Below, in pieces: positions 1 to 11,065 of a stretch of 64,000 bases of DNA. The stretch comes from Flammula alnicola (taxonomy: Eukaryota > Basidiomycota > Agaricomycetes > Agaricales > Strophariaceae), in NCBI GenBank assembly GCA_015499995.1, contig JADNRV010000055.1, positions 62,001-126,000 of the forward strand. The letters are read 5' to 3'. Below the pieces are notes generated by a model. The model worked only from the letters and a program-made list of their open reading frames with translations, was not told the DNA's origin and made no database searches. Each line of letters opens with the position of its first letter. The first letter of the stretch is position 1. Made by a program: the position numbers and the translations under genes.

Positions 1-9
1 ATCCAGTTG

Positions 10-1309
10 TTAAGCTTCTAAATGCTCATCGCCCATGAAATGTTGCACCAAGATCATTATCTCCATGTCGGACGCCACTCTGCCATCGGGGCCAGGCGGC
101 AGCTTTCTCAGAAAATCCTCAATCCGTGCTTGAGGCCACATTGAGATCGCGAATAACAATTCCTCGCTGTTGCATCCGAAGTTGATGAAGCGGTGCAGGA
201 AATGGGTCATCGAGGGAAAGCAGTTGTTCAGGAAGTCGTAGACCCGTCCGATTTGGTATCCAATTTCGGAGCGTTCTCCGCGATGAGCAGTGGATTGTGC
301 GATAGAATCAGAGCTCCGATGAAGCTGCTGGTTGCTACTGGATGCCGGAAGTTGGGACGTGGACGCGAACGAGGAACTCGAGGGACCGGCGGAGGAAGAG
401 GAGGATTGTATGGGCTGGCTAGGCAGGTTTTGGGATATCGGAGACCTAGATCTAGAACTTCTTGCGGTAGGTATCAAAACGTAGGGTTTGGACAAAGGTC
501 GGCGATCATTAGCAGAAGGAACAGACCTGATTCTGCTTTGATTCAGAGTTGTGAGGGTCCGGTCGCGCGGTTGGATTCTCGCAATGAGGTCCGGATTTGA
601 CAACATTCTCCTTCGACAGCCTGGCTCATCTCCGTTTTGTCCTGGTCGTTGCAGCAAGTCTTCCCCGTTGCGGACATGGCCCTTTGCCATAGATACGTGA
701 GATAGGATTCACAGCGTAAATGAGACCACAAAGCTACTGGCATACCTGTTTCCCGTCATAATTGCCCATTGATTTTCTTCTATGCCGCTGTCGCGCCTGC
801 GCATGGCAATCCATCGTATAGCTCAGAGCACACCGCAGACGCAGTCGCGCCTCATCCGAATCTCCTTCGAATAGATCTGGATATTCTTCTTTCAACTTCA
901 ACACAAAAAAACAATTGAAGTTGTCAAGGCAGGTACATATCAGGACGCTGGATGGTCTACAGGCTTACCCTTTTTTTAACTCTCTCCTTCGCATCTTTTT
1001 GGTTAGAAGCAGGCAGACTCAGATTCCAGTGTGATTTCCCGATTTTAGCGATGTTAGTCTAATAGATATACAAAAGGCGTTGAACGCATTCAGTCTTTGA
1101 TGTCAGAATTAGGATAGGGAGCCTGGCACCTTGATTTTTCTGAAGGATTGAGGGTTGTTCCGCACACTGAGGGCATATTCTAATCTTTTCGATACATATT
1201 TTATGGTCTTCAGCCCGGAAAGAGCTCCCGGCAACTCTGCCAGAAGTAGACGACTGATTAGACACATCACGTCAACTCGTCAAGCAGCTTGCACCAACTC
1301 ACCAGGCAT
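10..1309 (-). CDS. Orphan tandem gene A, function unknown
   Basis: I do not recognise this family. Five exons can be joined in frame. A tiny first exon (M-P plus one base) starts at 1309. Then come an exon with KRLEYALSVRNN, an exon with LPASNQKDAKERVKKR, an acidic/basic exon (EEYPDLFEGDSDEARLR) and the long last exon below about 684. The middle is Ser-rich and probably disordered. The last 90 or so residues are compact and conserved with the neighbour (SEELLFAISMWPQARIEDFL, then FLRKLPPGPDGR, ending GDEHLEA). No signal peptide or membrane segment is visible. The gene lies 140 bp downstream of paralog B on the same strand, so the pair arose by tandem duplication. The shared C-terminal block suggests a folded domain of unknown role. 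Confidence 0.7.
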
Positions 1310-1449
1310 ATTGAAAGTCACATAAACAGTAAACTTGGGGCCGAATCTTGAAGGGAGTAAGGAGTGAAGGAGGTGCAATTGGATGAGTTGATGAGTTTAT
1401 CATGGATGATTTTAAGGTTAAGCGCTTCTTCTACTTCTACATCTGGTTG

Positions 1450-2522
1450 TTAAGCTTCTAAATGCTCATCGTTCATGAAATGATGTACCAAGACCATTAT
1501 CTCCCAGTCAGATGCCATTCTTCCATCCGGTCCAGGCGGCAGCTTTCTCAAGAAATCCTCGATGCGTGCTTGAGGCCACATCGAGATTGCGAATAATAAT
1601 TCCTCGGTGTTGCACTCAAGATCCATGAAACGTTTCAGGAAGTGAGTCATGGGAGGAGTGCAGAAACTTAAGAAATCGTAGATCCGTCCAGTTGTATGCC
1701 TAATTTCCTGTCGTTCGCGGGGGTGAGCAGGAGCTTGAATAGAGCTGTGGGAGCTGCTGGATTGTGCGGCAAACCCAGAGCTTCGAAGACGTTGGTGGCT
1801 ACTGGATGTCGGAACTTGTGACGTCGATGCGGTGTCTCTGATTGAAAGCAGTCTCCGCTGAGTCGCGCTGGGCCCACCTCCTTGTCTTGATCTTTGCAGG
1901 AAGTGTTCTTCATGGCGGTCATGGTCCTTTGCAGAGATAGGATTAACAGAATAAAATGGTAGTAAAAGACTAACTACATACCTCTTTCCCGTTATGATCA
2001 TCAACTGACTTTTTCCTACGCTGAAGCTCACTCTTTTCTCGCGCCCTCGAATGGCATCGAAAAGCATAGCTCAGAGCACAGGCGAGACGCTTTCGCGCTT
2101 CATCTGAATCTTCTTCAAATAAATCTGGATATTCTTCTTTCAGCTTCAAAATAAAAAGGAATCGCAGTTGTCAAGGTGAGTATCAGGAAGCGGATGGTCT
2201 ACACTGTACAGGCTTACCTTCGCCTTGACTCTCTCCAGGGCATCTTTTTGATCAGAAGCAATTAAACTCAGATTAAAATGTTCCCTGGCGATTTTAGAGA
2301 TGTCGGTCTAAGAGCGACACAAACGGCGTTGAACGGATTCAGCATTTGATGTCTCAGAATTAGAGCAGGAAGCTTGGCACCTTGATGCTCTTGAAGGATG
2401 CGCGATTGTTCCGTAGATTCAGGACATCTTCTAACCTTTTTGTACAGGGTGTCCGATCTGCCAGAAGTAGACTATGGATCAGACGCATTCCTTAGAGTAA
2501 CTTGAAATAACTCACCGGGCAT
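1450..2522 (-). CDS. Orphan tandem gene B, paralog of gene A
   Basis: It has the same five-exon architecture as gene A, with introns at the same places. Exon 1 is ATGCCCG at 2522, followed by exons containing KRLEDVLNLRNN, IASDQKDALERVKAK, LKEEYPDLFEEDSDEARKRL and a last exon starting DHDRHEEHFLQRS. The C-terminus again carries EELLFAISMWPQARIEDFL and ends NDEHLEA. The Ser-rich linker is shorter and more diverged than the C-terminal block, which suggests selection on that block. The predicted start lies 153 bp from the 3' end of the neighbouring Helitron, so the transposon occupies what should be the upstream region of this gene. Function is unknown. Confidence 0.7.
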
Positions 2523-2685
2523 ATTTGAAAGTTAGGAAGGGAATGTTGAAGGAAGTAGCAAGGGGCAGTGGGAGAGATACAATTGGCCAAGCCGACGAGT
2601 CTGCGGTTCTTTATCATGGTCGAAATATTTCAAGGTTAAGCTTTTCTGTAAACGAATAGTTTAAACTTTAAAACACTAGCGCGCC

Positions 2686-2702
2686 CCCGTGCTTCGCACG
2701 GG
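2686..2702 (-). terminator. Helitron 3' hairpin (copy 1)
   Basis: CCCGTGC and GCACGGG form a perfect 7-bp stem around a 3-nt loop, followed 6 nt later on the minus strand by the CTAG end. This is the usual rolling-circle termination signal of Helitrons. Confidence 0.9.
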
Positions 2703-3084
2703 TACTTGCGGAATCCGTGGAGAAAATTTTGGAGGTATTGTGAGCGGGTGGATTTGAAGGAGTTTTCCTTCGGCATTCACTCATTAAATTGAACCATATT
2801 CATCGTGAATTGAGCGATATAGATCATTACGTTGCTATTGAAAGTTTTTTGGCAGTTATATATTACTTGCACAAGCCATTGATACCATGAAATTTAAACT
2901 TTTATACGGTGAAGAACTCGAGGGACTGTGGCTGATAAGAAACATACCGGTCATTGTCCGTGTGTAAGTCATTACTTTCATCGGCATGCAAGGCAATCGA
3001 GAATGAGAGCAACATGAATTGATATGAAATAGTTAGGTAGGTACTTTACAGTATTTGTACATAGAAGAAACGTGATAGTTGTTG

Positions 3085-4155
3085 TCACAATTTTTTTTTT
3101 TTGGATGCAGACGGCTTGTCATCTTGTTCGTCATCGTCGGCCGGGTTGTCTTCATCGCGATGGTGTTTGTTGTCTACGTGTAGAGATGTAGACTGAGTTG
3201 TAGTTAGTACTGGAGGTGTGATATGTTCTGAGTCTGTCGCTTGGGTGGTTGCGTCATCGTAGTTGAAGAGCGTATGTGGTCGTGTGATAGACGTGGAAGC
3301 TATAGTGAAAACCGTTGAACATGTTAATATGTATGATAGGTTATGAACAATACATACTATCTGTGTGGTTAGTATCAATCCCTGCCGAGCGATTGATGTA
3401 AGCCAACGATGTCAATTCCAATTCGAACGCTATGATTGATTTCGCAGGTGTCCGTTTAATGTGATGCAAAAAGCCTGCTACGCTCACTGCTGAATTTACG
3501 GTGGGCTTGGGTTTTTTGTTCGATGGCCAACGCTTGGAATCTTCGGGGATGTAACACTCGAGAGTCAGTGGAGCGAGAGTGTGAAGAATGGCGTTGTACT
3601 GAGATGCAGCAACGATAAAAGAATGGGCACGCATATCACATTGCTTGACGAATCCTGTCATTGTAATCACGGGGAGCTTCTTCTTCGAAATGTCGTTGTG
3701 CGCCACGGTTAGCTTGGAAAGTAATAAGAACACGTAGAAGAGAAAAAGAAATGTGGACTTTACATCTATGATATCACCCATAAACGCATAGTCTGAGACT
3801 TTTAGTTCGCCATCACCACTCGAAATCAAATTTTCAGGAAAGGTCTCTGATATCGTAGAAATCTTTGCCAGAATTTAGTGGCGGTGATTAGATGTCAGGA
3901 AGCTACACTTACAGTAGCAATTACGAATGCAGGTGTGAAGTCGTCGGTGGCGAACGGATAATTGGTCATTGAATCTGAAATAAAGTACCGGAGGACGCCC
4001 AGAGTAGTTTGGCGATGTTCATCGTTTACGTAGATATTGGCGTCGAACAAAACATTTCTCGTTCCTCTCACAGCATCTACTGGGCGTGGATTCGTCAGCA
4101 TTGTTATAGCAGACATTACGACCATGCCAGGAGGAGCCGCAATGTTGTGAGCCAT
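3085..4155 (-). CDS. Helitron accessory protein, possible OB-fold type
   Basis: Four exons read in frame. Exon 1 runs from the ATG at 4155 (MAHNIAAPPGMVVMSAITML, later NVLFDANIYVNDEHRQTTL) to a GTAAGT donor near 3914. Exon 2 contains KVSDYAFMGDIID. Exon 3 contains KKKLPVITMTGFVKQCDMRA and LTLECYIPEDSKRW. Exon 4 is acidic and ends in a basic KKKKL tail that could be a nuclear localisation signal. The gene follows RepHel on the same strand inside the element, so it belongs to the Helitron rather than being random cargo. The pattern of short beta-strand-like segments recalls RPA-like single-strand DNA-binding proteins found in other Helitrons. That function is an inference from context and appearance, not from a recognised signature. 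Confidence 0.65.
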
Positions 4156-4276
4156 TGCAGAGGAGAAACAGGCGGAAAATAATGCGAATGTCTGAAAGAG
4201 TGCGAGGTGTTATATAGTTTCGAAACAGAGTGATGTCATTCAGTTTGTAGCGCACGTATGAAAAAAAAATTAGCAA

Positions 4277-7200
4277 TCAATATGTAGTTGTGTTGTCTAT
4301 CACAACCTCTGGATAAACGACATTAAGGGTTTTTCTACTATGACCTTGTGGCGTATCAGGTAACAGTACAGAAATATTGTGAAATGAAGTCGCTCTAGAT
4401 AGGGCGACATACAGTTGTCCGTGGCAGAAAACTGGTGTAATAAGATGCAGACCTACGTATTTTAGGGATTGACCCTGTGCTTTGTTAATTGTCATAGCAA
4501 AGCAAACTCGAACAGGAAATTGGCGCCGTTTCCAAATGAATGGATATTGCTGGGAAGTTGGCTTGAGGACAATGCGAGGAATTAAAGCTATTTCTCCATG
4601 GTGTTCCCCCCTAGAATCATGACCTCGAGAAGGCGTCTGTATGCGTGTAATAGGATCATGCGCGTCCCATTACATAATCCTTTCGCGGGGTTCAAGTTGC
4701 GAAGCAGTATGAGAGGACAGCCTAACTTCACTTTCAATTCAGCAGGTGGCAAATCCGACGGTTGCAGGGAATGCAGAAATTCTGTTGGAATGCGACCTTC
4801 AACATAGCCAGACCCTCCACTTTCACGATCTAAGGTGTCTGCACTGCAGTAGCTCACTTCTGCTCCGGCCATTCTTGCGAGAATGTCGTTGTTCATTTCG
4901 GCGACATCTTCGTTTCTTGGGGCTAAAATGGCACGTTGTAGGAAGTAATCCATGGGAGGGGGGCTCGGTAAGTCAACGATATCACCGTAGATGTTCTGAA
5001 TGAGCTGATTAGCATCGTAAGTGACTATCGATTGTGGCAGTTCGATGTTGCCATCGGGATCCGAGTTCGATCCGTCACCTGTTTGTTGGAGCCATGTAGC
5101 GAACTCTGCGTTTTCTTGTGAGTGTTCTAAACGCATGTTTTCATGCAAAGTGACGACTTCAATGTTATTCCACAGATATGACCGTTGAAGGCAAGCGTCC
5201 ACGATTTCAGCGCGTGTACCTCCACGGACAACGGGCAGGATCTGATCGAAGTTTCCGCCAAAAATGACTGTCAAACCACCAAAAAGTTTGCAGTTATTTC
5301 GCAGGTCTTGCAACGTACGATCTATCGCTTCAAACGCGTGACGGTGCATCATGAGGCACTCATCGAAAATCAAGGCATGAGCAGCTCGCAACAGATCAGC
5401 TCGCAAACTCTCTTTCGGAATGTTGCATATCGAAGTTGCATCCAAATCATCTATAGGGATCTTGAATACCGAGTGGCCAGTGCGTCCTCCAGGCAACAGT
5501 AGTCCTGCCAATCCCGTGGAAGCGACGCAGATGATGATACTTCCGCGAGCGCGAACTGCATGACATAACGTTTGGTACAGGTACGTCTTGCCTGTTCCTC
5601 CGTATCCATCCAAGAAGAATAATCTGCCATTTTGATTCTCGATAGATTGCATAAATTTCTCAAATGCATTTCGTTGGTCGACATTCAAGCATGCGATCTG
5701 ATCTGCGGCGAGATCAATTTCGATTTCTGGATCGAAGTCGGTTTGCTCCATGATTAACCGATTTTGTAGTAGTCGGTTCCAATTCTGAATTGGGCGAGGC
5801 ATCGAAGGAAAATGTGCGAGACTGTATCCACTGTCGCGCAATATTTCGTCGAGGAGGTAGAGGCCGAAATCGAAGATATCATGTTCAGTGACGACGGTGC
5901 GCCCCATGGTGTGTAATTTATGGGCGACATCGTCACAAATCGATTGTCGAAATGTAATCCAGAGTTCTTTTGGATTGGCGGGTTCGCAAAACAGTAATAT
6001 CGTCGCAAAAAGAAACCGAAGTTGAGAACCTGTTTGTATTTCCGTCGCGTCTCGAAGACAAATCTTCCACTCATCGTCGTCTTCTAGCAATCCTCGTTTG
6101 CAGCAAGCCTCGCGGAATGTTTCACATATTTCTCCATCGACTGTCTTTAACTCATCGAAAGAAGTGGATGCTTTTGCGACAGTTAGCAAGGTACGCAGAT
6201 AAAATCTGTCCCCGGCTGTTGGACCGACGTAAACCATCCTTCCTAGAGCAAAACTGTGACGCTTGCGCAGATCCCAACGTTTTGACGATGGATTCGCACC
6301 GATCGATTTCAAAACGAAGTGATGAGGAAATTCCGCATATGTGAGACTTCGTGCAATGTGGCCCAACTCGCCACTATCTTCGTTTGCTTTGAAGAACGCA
6401 GTCAGTGATGTTTCTGTGTTACTGGCCTGGTTAACAACTTCTTCAGCATCAGACGTTGGATTGAATGCGATATGTTGTTCATGTGGAAGATGAACTTGGA
6501 GACGAACTACATTTGGTTGTTGACCATGGGTCTCAAATTGCAAGATTCTCCACACGGCTTCGGATGCGGAAATGTATCGCCCATCAAGGTATTGTTTGAC
6601 TTCGTCTGCGGCATTGTGAATACTAAGCGTAGCACAGTCACTTCCTTTGTCGAGATATTTGTTAATATATTTCATGGAACCGAAGAAAACTGCACATTCG
6701 ACATTGATATGACAGCGAAGCCACATCAGGAGGTAAGGGTTATAAGGCGCTATCCACCGATTGTCGAGCTGATAGTGTTCAGGGCCTACTTCATATGCGC
6801 AGCCATTATTCGGCCGATAATATTCTGGATAGCCTTCATGATCGACCGAAGTATGGTCCTGGAAAGCCTTGGGATATCCGAAGCGACATTTCCCATCTTT
6901 CATACAAGGCGAGTCCATGTTGAGCGAACCGCATGGGCCATGCACCATGTATTTTTTCACAAGATCGAAGAGGACAGGATGTGTTTTAGGATCAGGCCAT
7001 CGTGCCCAAATAGCGGAATCAATTGCAGTGGGTGAAGTCAATTTGTAGTCCGTTTTCAGGAAAAGAAGTAGGTGCATGTGAGGTAATCCACGCTTTTGGA
7101 ATTCAATGGCGTAGACGTGAGCGACGCAGGAGCCTAAAATATCATCCTTCAGGATTGCGTGGATCAATGCTTTCTTCTTCAGCTGAAAGACGCGTGCTAC

Positions 7201-9053
7201 CAAGTCAGGCCGGTCGAATGCGGTTTGGCCAGGTAAAAGTTCTCGTTTAATTTCCGGCCACTGAGGGTCTGCTGTCATTGTCAAGAAAATATCAATTTTC
7301 TTGAAATGCCGCGCTATTGCCATTCCGTCTTGATAACGTTGGTGAATCTCGCGAGGGCCACCTAAATAAGATGAAGGAAGGAAGGTGCGTTGGCCAATTT
7401 GAGAAAGATCTACGTGGTCGTCGTGATGTGTTAAAGCGTCTTCGAGTCCACTGAGCATTGTGACTCGAAAGCGAGGTTGTTGCATACGTATGAATCGCAG
7501 TCGTTCTTGATCAATGCACGCATACATATCTACCAAGTAGCGTTGAAACAGATGACATCCACGCAGGATGGTGGAAAATTCATTCCGGCGGGGATAGAGA
7601 CGATATGCAGTATATTGCAAAAGGGTGACGCGGCGGGATGTCGATGGCAAATGCATATCACGGTACCATCCTGCTTCACCATAGGGGAATAACAGTACAT
7701 AATGAAGAGGAGTGTATGCCGCGTGGCCTTCATTGATACGGCGAAGCAAAATATTTGAATTTGAATTGTGTTGCACATTCTCTGTATGATAATGTTCTGG
7801 GCGAAGATGGAGAACAATATCACGGTAATCTCCTTGAATTGTGTTTGCATTGGGGAGGATGACACCCACGTCGTCTGCAGTAGGAAGATTATAACGTCGT
7901 GGATCTTGGTTAGGAAGGACACAGAGACGGATAGTATAATCAGGCGCATCGCAGTCGCGAAGCACTTCATATGCATGTCGGTAAATGGGTGTATAACTGT
8001 TATAATCGTTCATGACATTTTGAAGCAGAGACATGGTGTCCGCGGAAAGATGAGTGTTACAGTCATGTGTCATGCGATAGTGTTGTGCAGTATTAACATC
8101 GTAAATGTATAATTGAGCATATGTCGGAGACTGACCCGTTTCGGGCAGAAGAGATCCAATGAGATGTTTTAGTTCCCCATGGATTCGAAATATTGACGGT
8201 CCGAGCTTCTGAAAGCGTCTGTCAATAGAGACCCCCATTGAAGTAAAAGCGAGTGCCGCATTGTATTGTACGATATTCTGGCGGAATTCTTTGGCTTGCA
8301 TGCTGTTCTGTACAAACAAATCATACAGTGGCGGAGGAGGTACACGCAATGCGGGTAGCATGATCTTCCCATGTATGCAACACGTCTCGAATTCTGGACT
8401 GGTTACGGATGAAGATAGAACACGTTCATCAGCCCAGTGAAGAGCATGGCAGAAAACGCATTCAACATTCATGTAACCTAAGTCATGTACAGCATAGTTA
8501 TTGATAGGGGATTCGCGTGCTGCGCCAAGGCGACGTGCATGGTTAACATCTATGAAATGTTTGGATTAAATAAAGACAGTTAAATCACAAGAAAACTTCA
8601 TTGTTTACCTTCTTTCGTAATGTCTTCATGGTCCGATTGCATGCGCGATGTATCCAAATCCAACTCGGTTGTTAATGGTGTAGTAGTCACAGCATATGAA
8701 TCTCTTGAACATTCAGCAGCTTGTGGAAAACGGTTGAATTAAATAACAGACACTTTCTATGAAGTGAATCATTTACCTTGGTCCCTAACGTCTTTTGCGT
8801 CTGATTCCACGACCGGTGCATCCAAAGGCAACTTTCCAGTAAATGGAAGAGTGATAATACTATGTGAATCTCTTGAACGTTGTGAAGAGTGTAATGCATG
8901 AGATGTAAAGGAATGCGTTCGACGTGTGTGCTGCTGATGAGGTGTAAAACTGTGCATGTAAGATGAAGGTGCAACGCCCTACCATTAATTATGTCAAATA
9001 ATGTCGAAGGAAGACTTCAAATACTCACAGAAACGATCTGAGGCAGTCGCCAT
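4277..9053 (-). CDS. Helitron Rep-helicase (RepHel), frameshifted near C-terminus
   Basis: The main exon runs from about 8550 to 4588. It has an N-terminal [11 protein letters not shown] zinc-knuckle-like start. The Rep domain shows the HUH motif ([14 protein letters not shown]) and the paired catalytic tyrosines ([10 protein letters not shown]). A PIF1-like helicase follows, with Walker A GYGGTGKT, Walker B FDECLMMH and the late motif [14 protein letters not shown]. The frame then breaks at a run of six C on the plus strand (4606-4611) and continues in another frame to the stop at 4277 ([27 protein letters not shown]). Upstream, at least three small exons (ATG at 9053) encode a Ser/Thr-rich N-terminus, two of them similar to each other; their junctions are uncertain. 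Motif III reads GGNFDQ where GGDFRQ is usual. The protein nicks, unwinds and rejoins element DNA during rolling-circle transposition. Confidence 0.88.
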
Positions 9054-9968
9054 GTTGTCGGCTCACGTTGAGCGTGACTCTCTAACCGTACGGAATGCCT
9101 AACAGGTGCCTTAAAGTTCATGGACGACATGCAGGTGATATGTTGGAAGACGGAGAGCAAGAGATATTCACAATGTGAGACAGAATCGGAGACTCATGGT
9201 GCAGAAAATCTGAATGTCGTCATAAAGTCGCAGATTACAGTACAAGATACGGATTATAAGGTACAATCCAGCTGTTGTGGATGAAATACAGAGCTGGCTG
9301 TAAAACGTAAGAAATAGGAAGCTATCGATCAATGGGTGACGTATGGCATTCAAGTGAAGAGAGTCTCCGTAGTCTGTTAAAAAAACTTGTTGACGTTGCA
9401 AGAAATATATCGCAATCATTGAGAGACTCACGCAACTGTCGAATTGCTTTGTGTGGAAATGGTAGAATCACTGTGTTATGTTGTATTGCATGCTTTCGTT
9501 GGTGATTATAGCTAGATGGCGCAACTCGCTGTAAGTTTACAGACAGTGGAAGGGATGACTCGATGTGGTTTGGAGGAGACATGAAGAGATGTGAAAGACA
9601 TCGATAACGTCAGTGTGAGACACACTTGTATAGTCACGTCTGTCCTGTCACATGTGTGACTGTTCTGCAAGCAAAGGCAGACAGAGGACAAAAAAGGACT
9701 ACTGCGACAGTCCCTCAAAGCAGTGGAGACCGCCTTAGATAAGCAGACGGCGATAGCAAACATATCAACAGTGCAAAAATGTGTCCCTGCACTTGAAAGC
9801 CATGCCCGATGGCGGATTTGCGCTGATGACAGGCAGGAAAAACCTTCAACTCTCCGCTTTATTCCAACAGCACCGTCCTTCAGCCGAAATTTCGCTGTCG
9901 AACGCGATTCTGACACGATAGGTAAGCGTGAGAAACTTAGCGCGTTTAGATATATAGACTAGCGCATC

Positions 9969-9985
9969 ACCGTGCTTCGCACGGT
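9969..9985 (-). terminator. Helitron 3' hairpin (copy 2)
   Basis: ACCGTGC and GCACGGT form the same 7-bp stem and TTC loop as the copy 1 hairpin. The outermost pair is A-T instead of C-G, so pairing is preserved by a double change. CTAG follows 6 nt later on the minus strand. Confidence 0.88.
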
Positions 9986-10370
9986 TATTTGCTGAATCCA
10001 ATATCTTGAGAGATAACATTTAGATATACATTTACATACAGTAACATGAATTAACTGGTTCAATTGTTATGCAAAAAGAATAACTGGCGCGCCGTGACGC
10101 TATTTCAACAAATGCTATCAATGATCGATGTTGTGCTTGTACACTGTTACTTTCTCGTCATTCCACTATACTGGAAAAATATTCTTACAGAAAACAGACT
10201 GCTGTCCTGTGTAGAAAAAGGCTGCAACAGTCGTTTTATTCTCAGAACATGGAAGAGAATTGGCCACTGATTAGGGAAAGGTAAGGGTGAGAACTCAGCA
10301 TGGCAGACTGGGATAGTGCACGTACTATGATACTATCCCTCGATGACAGTCATGAATTGAGACTGAGAGA

Positions 10371-10888
10371 GCGACCACAGAATCCCATGGCCACTCACCG
10401 TTGGAAGCCGTTCGGCAAAAGAAGTGGAGCATTGAATGCCTTACGTAAGCGGATGCCGATGCCAAACATATAAACAGCAGAAGAACGCATCGTGGCACCT
10501 GAAAGCCGGGGACGATCGCAAATTTGTGGCCACAGCAGGATAGAGAAACCTTCAACTCTCCGTTTTATTTCAAGAGGAACGACCTTCAGCTGAAATTTTG
10601 GCCTCGCAGGCGATTCTGACACGATAGGTGCGACCACAGAATCCCATGGCCACTCACCGTTGGAAGCCGTTCGGCAAAAGAAGTGGAGCATTGAATGCCT
10701 TACATAAGCGGATGCCGATGCCAAACATATAAACAGCAGAAGAACGCATCGTGGCACCTGAAAGCCGGGGACGATTGCAAATTTGTGGCCACAGCAGGAT
10801 AGAGAAACCTTCAACTCTCCGTTTTATTTCAAGAGGAACGACCTTCAGCTGAAATTTCGGCGTCGCAGGTGAATCTGACACGATAGGT
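10371..10888. repeat. 259-bp tandem duplication inside the small Helitron
   Basis: Unit 1 is 10371-10629 and unit 2 is 10630-10888. Both start gcgaccacagaatcccatgg and end cgataggt, and they differ at only a few positions. The second unit runs into the Helitron 5' terminal sequence, so the duplication copies the subterminal 5' region. Confidence 0.9.
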
Positions 10889-11065
10889 AAGCGTGAGAAA
10901 CTTAGCGCGTTTAGATATATAGATGTTGGTCAACTTCATACGGCATCCTATGGCATCACGGGTAACAGCGGGTAACGTACTGCTCAAAGTCACGGGACAA
11001 TGATGACACCAATTTAGACTGTTACCTTGAGCATCCACTGCGCTTGTTTTCTACTTCTACCAACG

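Larger units (their letters stand above)
2676..9958 (-). mobile_element. Autonomous Helitron (rolling-circle transposon)
   Basis: Read on the minus strand the element starts TCTATATATCTAAACGCG at 9958 and ends in CTAG at 2676-2679. A GC-rich hairpin lies 6 bp before that end, and the next base outside is T, as expected for insertion between A and T. It carries a Rep-helicase gene and a second gene on the same strand, then about 400 bp of non-coding 3' end. The region 9054-9958 between the RepHel start and the 5' terminus has no convincing gene; its outer 120 bp is nearly identical to the 5' end of the adjacent non-autonomous copy. Length is 7,283 bp. Confidence 0.9.
9959..10923 (-). mobile_element. 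Non-autonomous Helitron, head-to-tail with copy 1
   Basis: On the minus strand this 965-bp element starts TCTATATATCTAAACGCG at 10923 with an A outside it, and ends with a hairpin plus CTAG at 9959-9962. The next base, T, is also the first base of the autonomous element. About 120 bp at the 5' end match that element closely, which shows mobilisation by the same RepHel. No coding region is convincing. The inner part contains a 259-bp tandem duplication. The element ends 142 bp before the TMS1 start codon. Confidence 0.88.

Noticed and set aside
193..600. Plus-strand frame across gene A
   Set aside because: Gly/Arg-rich translation opposite the Ser-rich linker; the minus strand explains the region with conserved exons.
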